Counted from the stretch's first letter, positions 8,440 to 16,923 are shown. The stretch: 64,000 nt of DNA from Chitinophagaceae bacterium (GCA_023957125.1 JAMLHL010000017.1:35793-99792), one strand, 5' to 3'. The notes: a model not told the origin generated them from the letters alone. Made by a program: numbers and translations.

Positions 8440-10023
8440 CTACCATTTGTCGGCGCTGGCCATCGCCAGGTCCTGCTTGTATTTTTCCGGGATATCCCCA
8501 TTCAGCAAACAGCCGGCTTTCAGAGAAGGGAAAACATCTTCAAAAGTCCTTACTTCATTCATGAACACCCGGCGGTAGATATGTGATCGAGTCAGCTTTT
8601 CAGGCGCATCAATCCCGGCAGCGCCCATCAGTTCAACAAAAGATTTTACGGTGTCTTCATGATAATTGGCTACCCGGTGTTTCTTATCCTCCACTACCAA
8701 TCCAACGGTCAGTTGAGGATCCTGGGTAGTGATGCCTGTTGGGCACCGGTTGGTATTGCACAGCAAAGCCTGGATGCACCCGAGCGCCATCATCATGGCA
8801 CGGGCGCTGTTGCAGGCATCGGCTCCAAGCGCTATAGCCCGGAGGATATCAAAACCCGATAATATTTTCCCGGAAGCAAAGATTTTAATATGCTGTTTAA
8901 TACCAAAACCCTCCAGCATATTCTTTACAAAAGCCAGCCCGTCCATCATGGGCGCTCCCACGTAATTTGAAAATTCCTGCGGGGCAGCGCCCGTACCGCC
9001 TTCCCCACCATCAACCGTTATAAAATCGGGGTAGGTGTTCAGTTCCAGCATTGCCTTGCAGATTCCCGCGAATTCACTTTTCTTACCTACGCACAGTTTA
9101 AATCCCACCGGTTTCCCTCCCGATAATTGCCGGAGCTGCTGTATAAATAAAACCAATCCTTTGGGGCTATTGAAAGCGCTGTGGTAAGGGGGCGAGAAAA
9201 CCGTCTGGTACGGCTTAACGTGCCGGATGGCAGCGATCTCGGGCGTGTTTTTTTTAGCCGGGAGAATGCCGCCGTGACCAGGTTTGGCCCCCTGGGAAAG
9301 TTTAAGCTCAATCATTTTGACCTGGGGAAGCGTAGCGTTTTTCTGAAATCCTTCGGGTGAAAAATTGCCCTGTTCGTTCCTGCACCCGAAATACCCGGTT
9401 CCGATCTGCCAGATGATATCGCCCTCGTGCTTAAGATGATGCGGGCTGAGTCCTCCCTCGCCGGTATTGTGGGCGAAGCCGCCGATCCGGGCCCCGGCAT
9501 TCAGGGCTTCCACTGCGTTGGCGCTGAGCGACCCGAAACTCATCGCTGATACATTTAATATGCTGGAAGAATAAGGGTGCAAACAATCCTTGTTGCCAAT
9601 CCATATCCTCGGATCATGATTAAGGGTGTTAAAATCCCGGGCATTGATGGAATGGCTCAGCCATTCATATCCTTCTTCATATACATTCAATTGTGTACCG
9701 AAGGGCATCGTATCCATCTGCCGCTTCGCGCGCTGGTATATAGTGGACCGGTCAATCCGGTTAACCGGTCTTCCATCAATATCCGACTCAATAAAATACT
9801 GGTACATTTTCGGGCGGATATCTTCCATCCAATAACGGATCCGCCCTATTACGGGGAAATTGCGCATGATTGAATGTCTGGTTTGAAGCATATCATAAAT
9901 GCCCATTATCACCAGCGCCACTGCTATTGAAAAAGTGATCCCCCACCACCAGCTCACCAGCCAGGTCAGCAGGCCGGTTATCAATAACCCGGTAACGGCT
10001 GCCAGCAAAAATATCTTTCTCAT
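8440..10023 (-). CDS. FMN-binding glutamate synthase family protein, membrane anchored
   Basis: A 527-residue protein. Residues 5-45 form one or two transmembrane helices. The rest is the FMN-binding TIM-barrel domain of the glutamate synthase large subunit: SMSFGSLSANAVEALN, GEGGLSPHH, KPGHGGILP, TVDGGEGGTGAAP, and a Cys triad in CIQALLCNTNRCPTG spaced C-x5-C-x4-C as in the 3Fe-4S site of GltB. The amidotransferase domain of true glutamate synthase is missing, so it probably does not make glutamate from glutamine by itself. The electron partner and substrate of these short membrane forms are not known to me. It is convergent with the CorC-type gene. Confidence 0.88.
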   Translation of the reverse strand: MRKIFLLAAVTGLLITGLLTWLVSWWWGITFSIAVALVIMGIYDMLQTRHSIMRNFPVIGRIRYWMEDIRPKMYQYFIESDIDGRPVNRIDRSTIYQRAKRQMDTMPFGTQLNVYEEGYEWLSHSINARDFNTLNHDPRIWIGNKDCLHPYSSSILNVSAMSFGSLSANAVEALNAGARIGGFAHNTGEGGLSPHHLKHEGDIIWQIGTGYFGCRNEQGNFSPEGFQKNATLPQVKMIELKLSQGAKPGHGGILPAKKNTPEIAAIRHVKPYQTVFSPPYHSAFNSPKGLVLFIQQLRQLSGGKPVGFKLCVGKKSEFAGICKAMLELNTYPDFITVDGGEGGTGAAPQEFSNYVGAPMMDGLAFVKNMLEGFGIKQHIKIFASGKILSGFDILRAIALGADACNSARAMMMALGCIQALLCNTNRCPTGITTQDPQLTVGLVVEDKKHRVANYHEDTVKSFVELMGAAGIDAPEKLTRSHIYRRVFMNEVRTFEDVFPSLKAGCLLNGDIPEKYKQDLAMASADKW

Positions 10024-10098
10024 ATTTTGTTTACTGTTTACATTTAACCGGGCAAATGTATTGAATTAAAAAAGTAAAAGGATAACGGTTAAACGATG

Positions 10099-10270
10099 GG
10101 GCATATTTCAAAATAATTTTCGCAGGCGGAAACATGCAACGGATTTCAATCCGTTGGTACAATATGCAACCGAGCCGATGACTCTTGCCATTCCAGGTTC
10201 CAGAGCCGTAGGCTCGATCACATATTCTTGCGTGGGATTTCAATCCCATGCGAAAAATTGAAATATGCCC
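10099..10270. repeat. Palindrome-rich element with imperfect terminal inverted repeats
   Basis: A 172-bp spacer segment opening with GGGCATATTTCAA..ATTTTCGCA and closing with TGCGAAAAATTGAAATATGCCC in part, which is the same sequence reversed and complemented apart from a few bases. Inside are smaller hairpins: AACGGATTTCAATCCGTT, GGGATTTCAATCCC, and GAGCC/GGCTC arms. The TTTTCGCAGGCGG word is shared with the element at 32047. No coding frame is seen. It resembles a MITE- or REP-like element and fills most of the gap between the glutamate-synthase-like gene and cbpA. Confidence 0.6.
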
Positions 10271-10340
10271 GATAGCCCATGTTCATTGCTTCCGTACATT
10301 TAGTAATTTTATCGCCGTTTAATGCTATATTTATTGACGT

Positions 10341-11243
10341 ATGGAATTTATTGATTATTATAAGGTGTTGGGACTCGAAAAAAATGCCTCGGCGGATCAG
10401 ATAAAAAAGGCTTATCGAAAACTGGCGCGTCAATATCATCCCGACCTGAATCCGAATGATAAGGAAGCCAATAAGAAATTTCAACAGATCAATGAGGCCA
10501 ACGAGGTGCTGAGCGACGCCGAAAAACGAAAAAAATACGACCAGTACGGCGCCGACTGGCAACACGCGGAGGCTTATGAGAAGGCCCGTCAATCGCAACA
10601 CAGTTCCGGTGGGCAGGCCTATAATCCGTTTGGAGAAAGCGGGGGCTTTGGCGGTGAATATGCAGAAGGTGATTTTTCGGATTTTTTCAATTCACTTTTT
10701 GGAGGTAGCCGGGAAGGCGGCAGAACGCATGTGAAATTCAGGGGGCAGGATTATAATGCGGAAATGCAACTCAGTCTCCGGGAAGCATACACCACACATC
10801 AAAGAACCTTTACGGTAAACCGGAAAAATATCCGTATTACCGTTCCTGCCGGCATTGCCAACGGTCAAACCATTAAATTGAAAGGTCACGGAGGTCCAGG
10901 AGTGAATGGCGGCCCCGCAGGCGATTTGTACATCACGTTTACTGTTACCGATGATCCGGTTTTCAAAAGAATGGGGGATGATTTGTACGCTACTGTTGAC
11001 CTGGATTTATACACGGCAGTACTGGGAGGCGAAAAGACGATGGATACCCTCAACGGAAAAGTAAGATTGAAGGTGAAGCCCGAAACCCAGAATGGGACCA
11101 AAACCAGGTTGAAAGGAAAAGGATTTCCCGTATATAAAAAGGACGGCTCTTTTGGCGACCTGATCATTACCTGGGTGGTCAAAATCCCGGTTAACCTTAC
11201 GGAAAAACAAAAAAACCTGTTTCGGGAATTATCTCAGTTGTAA
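10341..11243 (+). CDS. cbpA: DnaJ-like co-chaperone CbpA
   Basis: A 300-residue class B J-domain protein. The J domain spans residues 1-70 with the HPD triad in QYHPDLNP. A Gly/Ser/Phe-rich linker follows (about 90-125), then the two beta-sandwich substrate-binding domains and a C-terminal dimerisation segment. There is no Cys-rich zinc domain, which separates it from DnaJ. It should stimulate DnaK ATP hydrolysis and deliver unfolded clients in the cytoplasm. The next gene encodes the CbpM modulator 17 bp downstream, the same pairing as in E. coli, and supports the CbpA label. Confidence 0.93.
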   Translation: MEFIDYYKVLGLEKNASADQIKKAYRKLARQYHPDLNPNDKEANKKFQQINEANEVLSDAEKRKKYDQYGADWQHAEAYEKARQSQHSSGGQAYNPFGESGGFGGEYAEGDFSDFFNSLFGGSREGGRTHVKFRGQDYNAEMQLSLREAYTTHQRTFTVNRKNIRITVPAGIANGQTIKLKGHGGPGVNGGPAGDLYITFTVTDDPVFKRMGDDLYATVDLDLYTAVLGGEKTMDTLNGKVRLKVKPETQNGTKTRLKGKGFPVYKKDGSFGDLIITWVVKIPVNLTEKQKNLFRELSQL

Positions 11244-11260
11244 TCCAAAATACTTTGCTC

Positions 11261-11575
11261 ATGCCAGATTCAGAAGACCTTATCACATCCGAAGAATGTT
11301 GCTCATATTACAATATAGAGCTGTCGTTCCTCCAATCTCTCAATGAGTATGGACTTATTGAAATGCGCTCTGTTGAAGAAAAACAATATTTGCCCAATAC
11401 GCAATTAAGTGAGTTGGAAAAATTCATCCGGTTGCATTATGAACTGGGGATCAACATGGAGGGTATTGATGCCATTGCTCACCTGCTGCTGAAGATGAAA
11501 GCCATGCAGGAAGAAGTGGCAGAGCTCCGAAACCTGCTGCAGATTGGCGGGCATTTTGACCGGGAAGTCAAATAG
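11261..11575 (+). CDS. cbpM: Chaperone modulator CbpM
   Basis: A 104-residue protein with a MerR-like helix-turn-helix start (LITSEECCSYYNIELSFLQSL, then GLIEM) and a C-terminal helical part (KMKAMQEEVAELRNLLQ). In E. coli CbpM binds the J domain of CbpA and holds it inactive. The ATG at 11261 is preferred to an in-frame TTG two codons earlier. It is 17 bp from cbpA and surely co-transcribed. Confidence 0.87.
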   Translation: MPDSEDLITSEECCSYYNIELSFLQSLNEYGLIEMRSVEEKQYLPNTQLSELEKFIRLHYELGINMEGIDAIAHLLLKMKAMQEEVAELRNLLQIGGHFDREVK

Positions 11576-11617
11576 AGGGTGCTGAGTGACTGGAGCACTT
11601 CATGGATGTGGAGTAAA

Positions 11618-11690
11618 ATGCCACGAATGCACGAATATTTAATTGGAATTCGTAAAAACTTTATGAGGATGCTACGTGCATTCGTGGCAT
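11618..11690. repeat. Inverted repeat of the GCCACGAATGCACG family
   Basis: Perfect 16-base arms ATGCCACGAATGCACG (11618-11633) and CGTGCATTCGTGGCAT (11675-11690) around a 41-base AT-rich centre. A related pair lies at 28667-28723. No T-run follows, so this copy is not an obvious terminator. It sits in the 165-bp gap between cbpM and the aldolase gene. Confidence 0.65.
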
Positions 11691-11740
11691 AGAGAAAAAT
11701 GTTAGGCAGTTAAACAGCAACCCCTAAATAAATTACAGAT

Positions 11741-12559
11741 ATGGATCTATTACAAAAATTGAGATCAGGGCAAAATGTATATGGTACCTGCCTCACTTCT
11801 CCTGCAGCTGGTTGGATACAAATTCTTAAGCAGGCCGGGCTTGACTTTGCATTTATAGATACCGAACATATTTCCCTCGACAGGGTGACGACGGCGAAAA
11901 TGTGCCAGATGGTACAGGCGCTGGATATGACGCCGATTGTGCGTATTCCCTCTCCTGATCCCTACCTGGCCTGCCAATGTATTGACGGTGGCGCCAAAGG
12001 CATCATAGCTCCCTACCTGGAATCCGTGGAGCAGATCAGGGAACTGGTGGGAGCCACAAAATTCCGTCCTTTAAAAGGAGAGGTATTGCGCAGGGTGCTG
12101 ACAGGCGGGCAGGTATTGTCGGCTGAAATGAAAGCCTACACGGAACATTATAATAAGGGAAATCTCTGTATTGCGAATATCGAGAGTGTTCCTGCAATGG
12201 AGAAACTGGATGAACTGTTGAGCATTCCGGGTCTGGATGCGGTCTTTATAGGTCCTCACGACCTGTCTGTAAGCCTCGGACTTCCCGAGCAGTATGATCA
12301 TCCTGAATTTGAAAAGGCGGTGCAACATATCATTCATACCACCAGGAATAAAGGATTATCTATTGCCATTCATTTTTCTCTTGAGCCCGAACGCCAGGTT
12401 AAATGGATAAAAGAAGGCGTAAATATAGTCGTACACAGTTCCGACCGGGCCCTGTTCAGTCAGAAGCTGAACGCCGATCTGCGCAGCATACAAAATGCCG
12501 TTGGCGACACCAGGTCCGGCAGCCACCAACCCGGAGCAGAGAATTTACCCGTGGTATAA
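11741..12559 (+). CDS. HpcH/HpaI family aldolase
   Basis: A 272-residue class II pyruvate aldolase. The barrel shows FAFIDTEHISLD (general base and phosphate side), PIVRIPSPDP, GAKGIIAPYLESVEQ, and the metal-binding pair Glu in ANIESVPAMEKLDEL and Asp in DAVFIGPHDLSVSLG. Members split 2-keto-3-deoxy sugar acids (rhamnonate, glucarate) or 4-hydroxy-2-ketoheptanedioate into pyruvate and an aldehyde. The exact substrate cannot be read from sequence. A fucosidase locus lies 3 kb away, so a deoxy-sugar acid such as keto-deoxy-fuconate is an attractive but unproven guess. The tail after SIQNAV is unique and probably disordered. Confidence 0.86.
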   Translation: MDLLQKLRSGQNVYGTCLTSPAAGWIQILKQAGLDFAFIDTEHISLDRVTTAKMCQMVQALDMTPIVRIPSPDPYLACQCIDGGAKGIIAPYLESVEQIRELVGATKFRPLKGEVLRRVLTGGQVLSAEMKAYTEHYNKGNLCIANIESVPAMEKLDELLSIPGLDAVFIGPHDLSVSLGLPEQYDHPEFEKAVQHIIHTTRNKGLSIAIHFSLEPERQVKWIKEGVNIVVHSSDRALFSQKLNADLRSIQNAVGDTRSGSHQPGAENLPVV

Positions 12560-12592
12560 TCCCGGAAAGAGCTACCGGGTTCCCGGATCGTT

Positions 12593-12973
12593 CTATCCCT
12601 TAGCGGCAATAATGCTGATCTCTACGTTTACTTTTTTCGGTAATTCTTTCACCGCCACTGTTTCCCTTGCCGGGAAGTTACGGGTGAAAAACTTACCATA
12701 TACTTCATTCACGATGGTAAAAAGGCTCATATCCGACAGGAAAATAGTGGTTTTTACCACGTGGCTGAAATCAAGGCCCGCTTCCCGGAGGATGGCTTCC
12801 AGGTTTTGCATTACCTGCAGGGTTTCATCCGCAGCGTTCTTAGCTTCAATATTACCTGTTTTGGGATCAATGGCTATCTGCCCCGAGATAAAAAGCAAAT
12901 CTCCGGCCATCACCGACTGGCTGTAAGGTCCGATAGGAGCAGGGGCGTTGGGCGTATTAATGATGGTAGGCAT
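12593..12973 (-). CDS. ridA: RidA family reactive enamine/imine deaminase
   Basis: A 126-residue protein that hydrolyses reactive 2-aminoacrylate and related imines to ketoacids. The start MPTIINTPNAPAPIGPYSQ fits the family; an ATG 23 codons upstream would add an atypical leader. Family signs are APIGPYSQSV, LLFISGQIAIDP, and the C-terminal RETVAVKELPKKVNVEISIIA with the substrate-binding Arg. It forms trimers in relatives. It is divergent from tsaB, whose start lies 78 bp away. Confidence 0.94.
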   Translation of the reverse strand: MPTIINTPNAPAPIGPYSQSVMAGDLLFISGQIAIDPKTGNIEAKNAADETLQVMQNLEAILREAGLDFSHVVKTTIFLSDMSLFTIVNEVYGKFFTRNFPARETVAVKELPKKVNVEISIIAAKG

Positions 12974-13051
12974 AAAAAATTGTAAGGAGTGAATAAAGCG
13001 CAAACTTACTTCAAAATGCCGGCCTATTTTTGCAGAAATCAAAATTCATGC

Positions 13052-13735
13052 ATGGCACTTCTTCTGCATATTGATACCGCCCTGGAAAAAGCATTCGTGG
13101 GACTATCGCGTGACGGAGTCTTTTTGGCAGGCTTTGAAAATATTGCCCAGGCGGACCACGCGGCTTTTGTGCAACCTGCTATCCGGCAATTATTCAGGGA
13201 TGAGGGTTGTAAAATCACCGATATTGACGCGGTGGGGGTAACCAGTGGCCCGGGCTCTTATACCGGGTTGAGAGTGGGGATGTCCAGCGCCAAAGGAATT
13301 TGTTATGCCCTTCGTAAACCATTGATAACCATTGCTACCCTTGAAGTGATGACCGCTGCGGCCATTGAAGCTTACCCCGGATTTGACAGATACTGCCCGT
13401 TGATTGATGCCCGGCGGCAGGAGGTGTTTACGGCTTTATACAACAGCGCCGGGAAAGAGATCCTTGCACCTCATGCGGCCTTACTCTCCAACGGTTTTTT
13501 GTTGCAGGAACTGACGGGTAAGAAAATCCTTTTTTTCGGCAACGGGGCGCAGAAAGCAAAGGAGGGCTATTTCTTCAATGCCAATGCAAGCTTCCGGGAT
13601 ACCGGTTATCAACAAACTCAGCTTTCCCGCCTTTTATTTAACTCGTTTAAAAACAAGGAGTTCCGCGACCTGGCTTATACGGAGCCGCTGTATTTAAAAA
13701 GCTTCCATTTTCAACAGCCCAAACCGGCGTTGTAA
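13052..13735 (+). CDS. tsaB: tRNA threonylcarbamoyladenosine biosynthesis protein TsaB
   Basis: A 227-residue ASKHA-fold protein that pairs with TsaD and TsaE to place threonylcarbamoyl on A37 of ANN-reading tRNAs. The start MALLLHIDTALEKAFVGLS is the usual TsaB opening; upstream in-frame ATGs would overlap the ridA promoter region. The signature GVTSGPGSYTGLRVGMSSAKGICYAL is intact and CPLIDARRQEVFTALY follows. The Sua5/YrdC-type protein that makes the substrate threonylcarbamoyl-AMP is at 55042. Confidence 0.94.
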   Translation: MALLLHIDTALEKAFVGLSRDGVFLAGFENIAQADHAAFVQPAIRQLFRDEGCKITDIDAVGVTSGPGSYTGLRVGMSSAKGICYALRKPLITIATLEVMTAAAIEAYPGFDRYCPLIDARRQEVFTALYNSAGKEILAPHAALLSNGFLLQELTGKKILFFGNGAQKAKEGYFFNANASFRDTGYQQTQLSRLLFNSFKNKEFRDLAYTEPLYLKSFHFQQPKPAL

Positions 13736-13799
13736 TTCGTTTTTGATATGTTATTTCTTTAACATTGCCGGGCTTTTTATTTGTATTTTCAGTCATATC

Positions 13800-13830
13800 T
13801 TTGCAGTTGATATATTAATGATTAAATTTT
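13800..13830 (+). promoter_or_regulatory. Candidate Bacteroidota sigma-ABfr-type promoter for the ArsR gene
   Basis: TTTG at 13800-13803, then 19 bases, then TAAATTTT at 13823-13830. This fits the -33 TTTG and -7 TAnnTTTG consensus of the phylum with one mismatch at the last base. The ArsR gene starts 15 bases downstream. Such short words occur by chance in AT-rich DNA. Confidence 0.4.
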
Positions 13831-13845
13831 AAAGTTATTATTCCT

Positions 13846-14199
13846 ATGACAGGCCTTACAAATCCTTATACAATGGTATTAACCGGGTCGGGGCAGGAGG
13901 GCAGCTCCGAATTGCGGATTGACTTTTTGAATGTCAAAAAGGCGGCCCTTATTTTGAGAGCGCTCAATCATAAGCTCAGGCAACAGATGATCCAGTTGCT
14001 GGACGAAAAACAGAAAATGACAGTCACTGAGTTGTATGTGCAGTTGAGACTTGAGCAATCCGTGGCTTCCCAACATCTGGCTATTTTGCGAAGAGCAGGC
14101 ATGGTGAGTACCACCCGTGAAGGAAAATTTATCTATTATTCGGTAAACCATAAACGACTGGCCGAAATATACCATTTTGTGGAACAGTTGTTAGGTTGA
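13846..14199 (+). CDS. ArsR-type winged-helix repressor
   Basis: A 117-residue regulator. Residues 30-110 form a winged helix: ALILRALNHKLRQQMIQLLDE, then the recognition region MTVTELYVQLRLEQSVASQHLAILRRAGMV, and the wing TREGKFIYYSV. No metal-binding CxC is present; there is no Cys at all in the recognition region, so it is probably not a metal sensor of the classical ArsR/SmtB sort. It is followed by a terminator and a rhodanese gene. Sulfur-responsive ArsR members are known next to rhodaneses, a hint only. Confidence 0.85.
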   Translation: MTGLTNPYTMVLTGSGQEGSSELRIDFLNVKKAALILRALNHKLRQQMIQLLDEKQKMTVTELYVQLRLEQSVASQHLAILRRAGMVSTTREGKFIYYSVNHKRLAEIYHFVEQLLG

Positions 14200-14216
14200 T
14201 CGCCATCAGTTTATCG

Positions 14217-14252
14217 AAACGGTTGATGCATATATTTCATCAACCGTTTTTA
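14217..14252 (+). terminator. Rho-independent terminator after the ArsR gene
   Basis: AAACGGTTGATG / CATCAACCGTTT arms with a nine-base loop (CATATATTT region), followed by TTTTATTT. It lies in the 84-bp gap before the rhodanese gene. Confidence 0.7.
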
Positions 14253-14283
14253 TTTGACACCCGCTTAATTTATTACAAAAACA

Positions 14284-14952
14284 ATGTCGTCTATCCATAA
14301 ACCTGCTTTTTCCGTGTCGCAGTTGAGTGAATTACTGGAAAGTAATGATCCGTTTTTTCTTGTGGATACAAGAAGCGAAGCGGTTTTTGAAGACGGTTTT
14401 ATACCCGGCTCTGTTTTTATCGGGCAGGAAGGCAATTTTATAGAATGGGCGCTTAATTTGTTGGATGCGGAAAAGCCCATTTACCTTGTAGCCGCACCTG
14501 GAAAGGAAGAGACGGGCGTTGCGTTGCTGAAGCGCGCCGGTTTTGAAAATGTAAAGGGATTTCTCGACGGAGGTTTTGAGGCATGGAAGGATGCCGGCAA
14601 ACCCGTTGATATGATCATTGGTATTGACGCCGATGAGCTTGCAATGGATATCAGGTTTGATAAAAACCTGGTAGTGGTGGATGTTCGTCTGCCGGTGGAA
14701 TACGCGCAGGGCCATGTGGAGAATGCGGTAAATATTCCCTTAATGGAGTTGAAAGACCCGGCAAACATTGCCTCGTTTGAAGAAAGAGATAATCTTTATC
14801 TGCACAGCGGTAGAGGTTACCGGAGCGTTATCGCGGCTTCTCTGCTCAAGCGCGAAGGATATAACAACCTGCATCATATCTCCGGCGGATGGGAAGAACT
14901 CCGGCATACCAAAGGCATTCCTATTGTGAAAGAGCCGAAGGCGTTGAATTAG
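14284..14952 (+). CDS. Tandem rhodanese-like protein without catalytic cysteine
   Basis: A 222-residue protein with two rhodanese domains (about 10-108 and 115-215). The fold signs are clear: LVDTRSEAVFEDGFIPGSVFI and VVVDVRLPVEYAQGHVENAVNIPL. The first domain has IYLVAAPGKEETG in the active loop. The second has LHSGRGYRS where active enzymes carry Cys in the C-x3-G-x-RS loop; here it is Ser175. The whole protein has no Cys, so it cannot carry a persulfide in the usual way. It resembles the C-terminal half of metallo-beta-lactamase/rhodanese fusions, lacking the hydrolase part. It may bind a ligand or partner rather than act as a sulfurtransferase. Confidence 0.85.
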   Translation: MSSIHKPAFSVSQLSELLESNDPFFLVDTRSEAVFEDGFIPGSVFIGQEGNFIEWALNLLDAEKPIYLVAAPGKEETGVALLKRAGFENVKGFLDGGFEAWKDAGKPVDMIIGIDADELAMDIRFDKNLVVVDVRLPVEYAQGHVENAVNIPLMELKDPANIASFEERDNLYLHSGRGYRSVIAASLLKREGYNNLHHISGGWEELRHTKGIPIVKEPKALN

Positions 14953-15000
14953 GTTGCAGGTTGCAGGGTACAAGGTGCAGGATAGTATGTAATTCGGTAA
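14953..15000. repeat. GGTTGCAGG-type repeat flanking the four-helix-bundle gene (left)
   Basis: Repeats of the word GGTTGCAGG / GGTGCAGG in a row right after the rhodanese stop (from about 14954 to 14982). Its reverse complement (CACCCTGCAACCTGTGCCCTG in part) closes the cassette at about 15570-15592 on the other side of the four-helix-bundle gene. Confidence 0.6.
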
Positions 15001-15035
15001 ATTATTTTTCTATATTTTTATAGAAATGTTTAACC

Positions 15036-15404
15036 ATGAAAAGCTGCCGTGATCTGCAGATATTTGCAGCATCAAAACGATTGGCAATTGAAATCCATAA
15101 GATCTCACTCAGTTTACCAAAATTTGAATTATTTGAAGAGGGCTCACAGGTAAGACGCTCATCAAAAAGTGTTACTTCCTCCATTGTTGAAGGATATGGC
15201 AGAAAAAGGTACAAGGCGGATTTTATAAAGTTCCTTGTATATGCACATTCTGAATGCGATGAAACCATACTGCACCTGGATTTCCTTTTTGAAACAGAAT
15301 CATTGAAAGATGAGAACTTTTATAGAAGAACCAGGGAAGAATATGAATTACTTAGCAAAAAGATCCATGTATATATCCAATGGGTTTCGGAAAACCTACG
15401 CTGA
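15036..15404 (+). CDS. Four-helix-bundle protein (23S rRNA intervening-sequence/S23 type)
   Basis: A 122-residue, mostly helical protein with the family signs: a short LQIFAASKRLAIEIHKISLSLPKFELFEEGSQVRRSSKSVTSSIVEGYGR-like stretch (read here as FELFEEGSQVRRSS and SSIVEGYGRKR), FIKFLVYAHSECDE, and a closing amphipathic helix. The family was first seen in intervening sequences of 23S rRNA genes and is related to Avd, the accessory protein of diversity-generating retroelements, but its role when free-standing is unknown. No reverse transcriptase is near. The gene lies between GGTTGCAGG-type repeats that face each other, which suggests it moves or spreads as a small cassette. Confidence 0.85.
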   Translation: MKSCRDLQIFAASKRLAIEIHKISLSLPKFELFEEGSQVRRSSKSVTSSIVEGYGRKRYKADFIKFLVYAHSECDETILHLDFLFETESLKDENFYRRTREEYELLSKKIHVYIQWVSENLR

Positions 15405-15594
15405 ATTTCTCGCATACCCCGGAACGTTGCAAGGTGCTGCAGGTCGCATGTCTCGGGTTGCATGTCTCAGGGAAAACTCCCCTGTAACCTGGGTCTTGTG
15501 TCCTGACCTGAGAAGTCACAAGGTGCAAGTTGCAGGTTTCATGGAAAGTTCCGTGTAATCCGGGTCTTACACCCTGCAACCTGTGCCCTGTCTC
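15405..15594. repeat. Repeat field right of the four-helix-bundle gene
   Basis: Two imperfect direct copies of a unit of about 48 bp (15457-15505 and 15529-15576). Each begins GTTGCA, has a GGAAA..TCC centre, GTAA, then GGGTCTT and ends in CCTG. Around them are GGTGCAGG, GGTTGCATG and CTGCAACCTG words. The field fills the gap to the fucosidase gene and mirrors the left flank. Confidence 0.6.
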
Positions 15595-16923
15595 TTATTC
15601 CCCCGCCAGTCCTCCCTTTCCCTTATACAACTTCACCGGTCCATCTAATTTTACTTCTAATACGGTCATGTATTCATCGGCAGCGTTTTCCGGGATCTCA
15701 TCTATATATACCAATCCGGGTACGGGGCTCCATGATATTTTACCAACGATCTTATGCTGAAGCGATTGTCCGGTACCGAGAACTTTGATGCTCCTGATGG
15801 TATTATACAATCCTTTTATGACGGTTTTTCCCTGGTTGTGCGCGGGAACAAACAGGTAAATGGTGGAGGAATCTTTTGAAATAGTGCTGGCGCCGTAGTA
15901 ATGACCGGGAGGCATGCCCGCCCCGGTATTAAAAACAGCTTCCGCATGCTTCCGGTTCCATTTTCCTAATTCTTTCAAAAGGTGTACCTGCTCCGTGGGT
16001 ATCCAGCCATCTTCCCGTGGACCGATATCAAACAGCAGGTTGCCGCCATTGGAGATAACATCCGCAAAGATGGTGATCAACTCGTACGGGGTTTTATAAT
16101 GGGTATCATCGGGATGGTAACCCCAATTGTTGTTGGAAGTCATACACAATTCCCAGGGATTAAGAGAAGGGCGGGTAATAGGAAAATTTTGTTCCGGGGT
16201 TTCATAATCGCCATAGCCGGCTAATCTTCCGTTGATAATGGCCTCGGGATTCCGGGAGAGGATCATTTCCCGTACTTTTTTTGCCTGCCATTCACCGGCG
16301 TTGTGCTCCCAGTCGCCATCAAACCAAAACAGGTCGGGGTTGAACTGAACGCTGAGTTCTTTTATTTGTGCCTGGTAAAATGCCAGGTATCTTTTCCACC
16401 GGGCGGAATCATTTTTTATCTCGTAGCGGCTGCTGTCTTTTAAAAATCCCGGGTAATCCTGGTGGCTCCAGTCTAATATGGAGAAATAGGCGCCGGCTTT
16501 AAGGCCGGCATTGCGCAGCGCCTGAAAGAAAGGGGTGAGCACATCTTTTCGGGCGGGGGTTAGCTTTGCCGTGCTCATATTATTGAGTTTGGTGTCCCAT
16601 AACGCAATGCCGTCGTGATGTTTGGTGGTGATCACCGCGTATCGGGCGCCCGATTCCTTAATAAGTTCCACCCAGGCCTCCGGGTCATAATTTTTGGCGG
16701 TAAAGCCGTTCAGTTGTTTCATGTAATCCGCGTAGGGCATTTTTTTATTATAAAACGACCAGCTTTCATCTACTCCGTCCACCGAATAGATGCCCCAATG
16801 AATAAATATTCCGAGTTTGGCGTCCCTGAACCATTGCATCTTTGCCTCGTTGGCAGAGGTTTGTCCCTGAAGGTTGGTCACCAGGAAAAATAACGACAAA
16901 AAAAATATCCCGCCCCTGTTCAT
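15595..16923 (-). CDS. Alpha-L-fucosidase, GH29
   Basis: A 442-residue exported glycosidase that removes alpha-linked L-fucose with retention. The start MNRGGIFFLSLFFL gives a signal peptide (cleavage near LQGQ); longer in-frame starts lack one. The barrel shows WFRDAKLGIFIHWGIYSV, ITTKHHDGIALWD, and the nucleophile region DLFWFDGDWE with Asp202. The acid/base residue of GH29 is poorly conserved and not assigned. A beta-sandwich tail follows from about 350. The gene points away from the ROK regulator and its SusCD pairs with a 198-bp gap between starts, so it is likely part of the same locus. Confidence 0.93.
   Translation of the reverse strand: MNRGGIFFLSLFFLVTNLQGQTSANEAKMQWFRDAKLGIFIHWGIYSVDGVDESWSFYNKKMPYADYMKQLNGFTAKNYDPEAWVELIKESGARYAVITTKHHDGIALWDTKLNNMSTAKLTPARKDVLTPFFQALRNAGLKAGAYFSILDWSHQDYPGFLKDSSRYEIKNDSARWKRYLAFYQAQIKELSVQFNPDLFWFDGDWEHNAGEWQAKKVREMILSRNPEAIINGRLAGYGDYETPEQNFPITRPSLNPWELCMTSNNNWGYHPDDTHYKTPYELITIFADVISNGGNLLFDIGPREDGWIPTEQVHLLKELGKWNRKHAEAVFNTGAGMPPGHYYGASTISKDSSTIYLFVPAHNQGKTVIKGLYNTIRSIKVLGTGQSLQHKIVGKISWSPVPGLVYIDEIPENAADEYMTVLEVKLDGPVKLYKGKGGLAGE

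Noticed and set aside
10140..10245. GATTTCAATCC words that resemble the ends of CRISPR repeats
   Set aside because: Only two copies, each a small palindrome of different stem sequence; no equal-length spacers and no cas genes.
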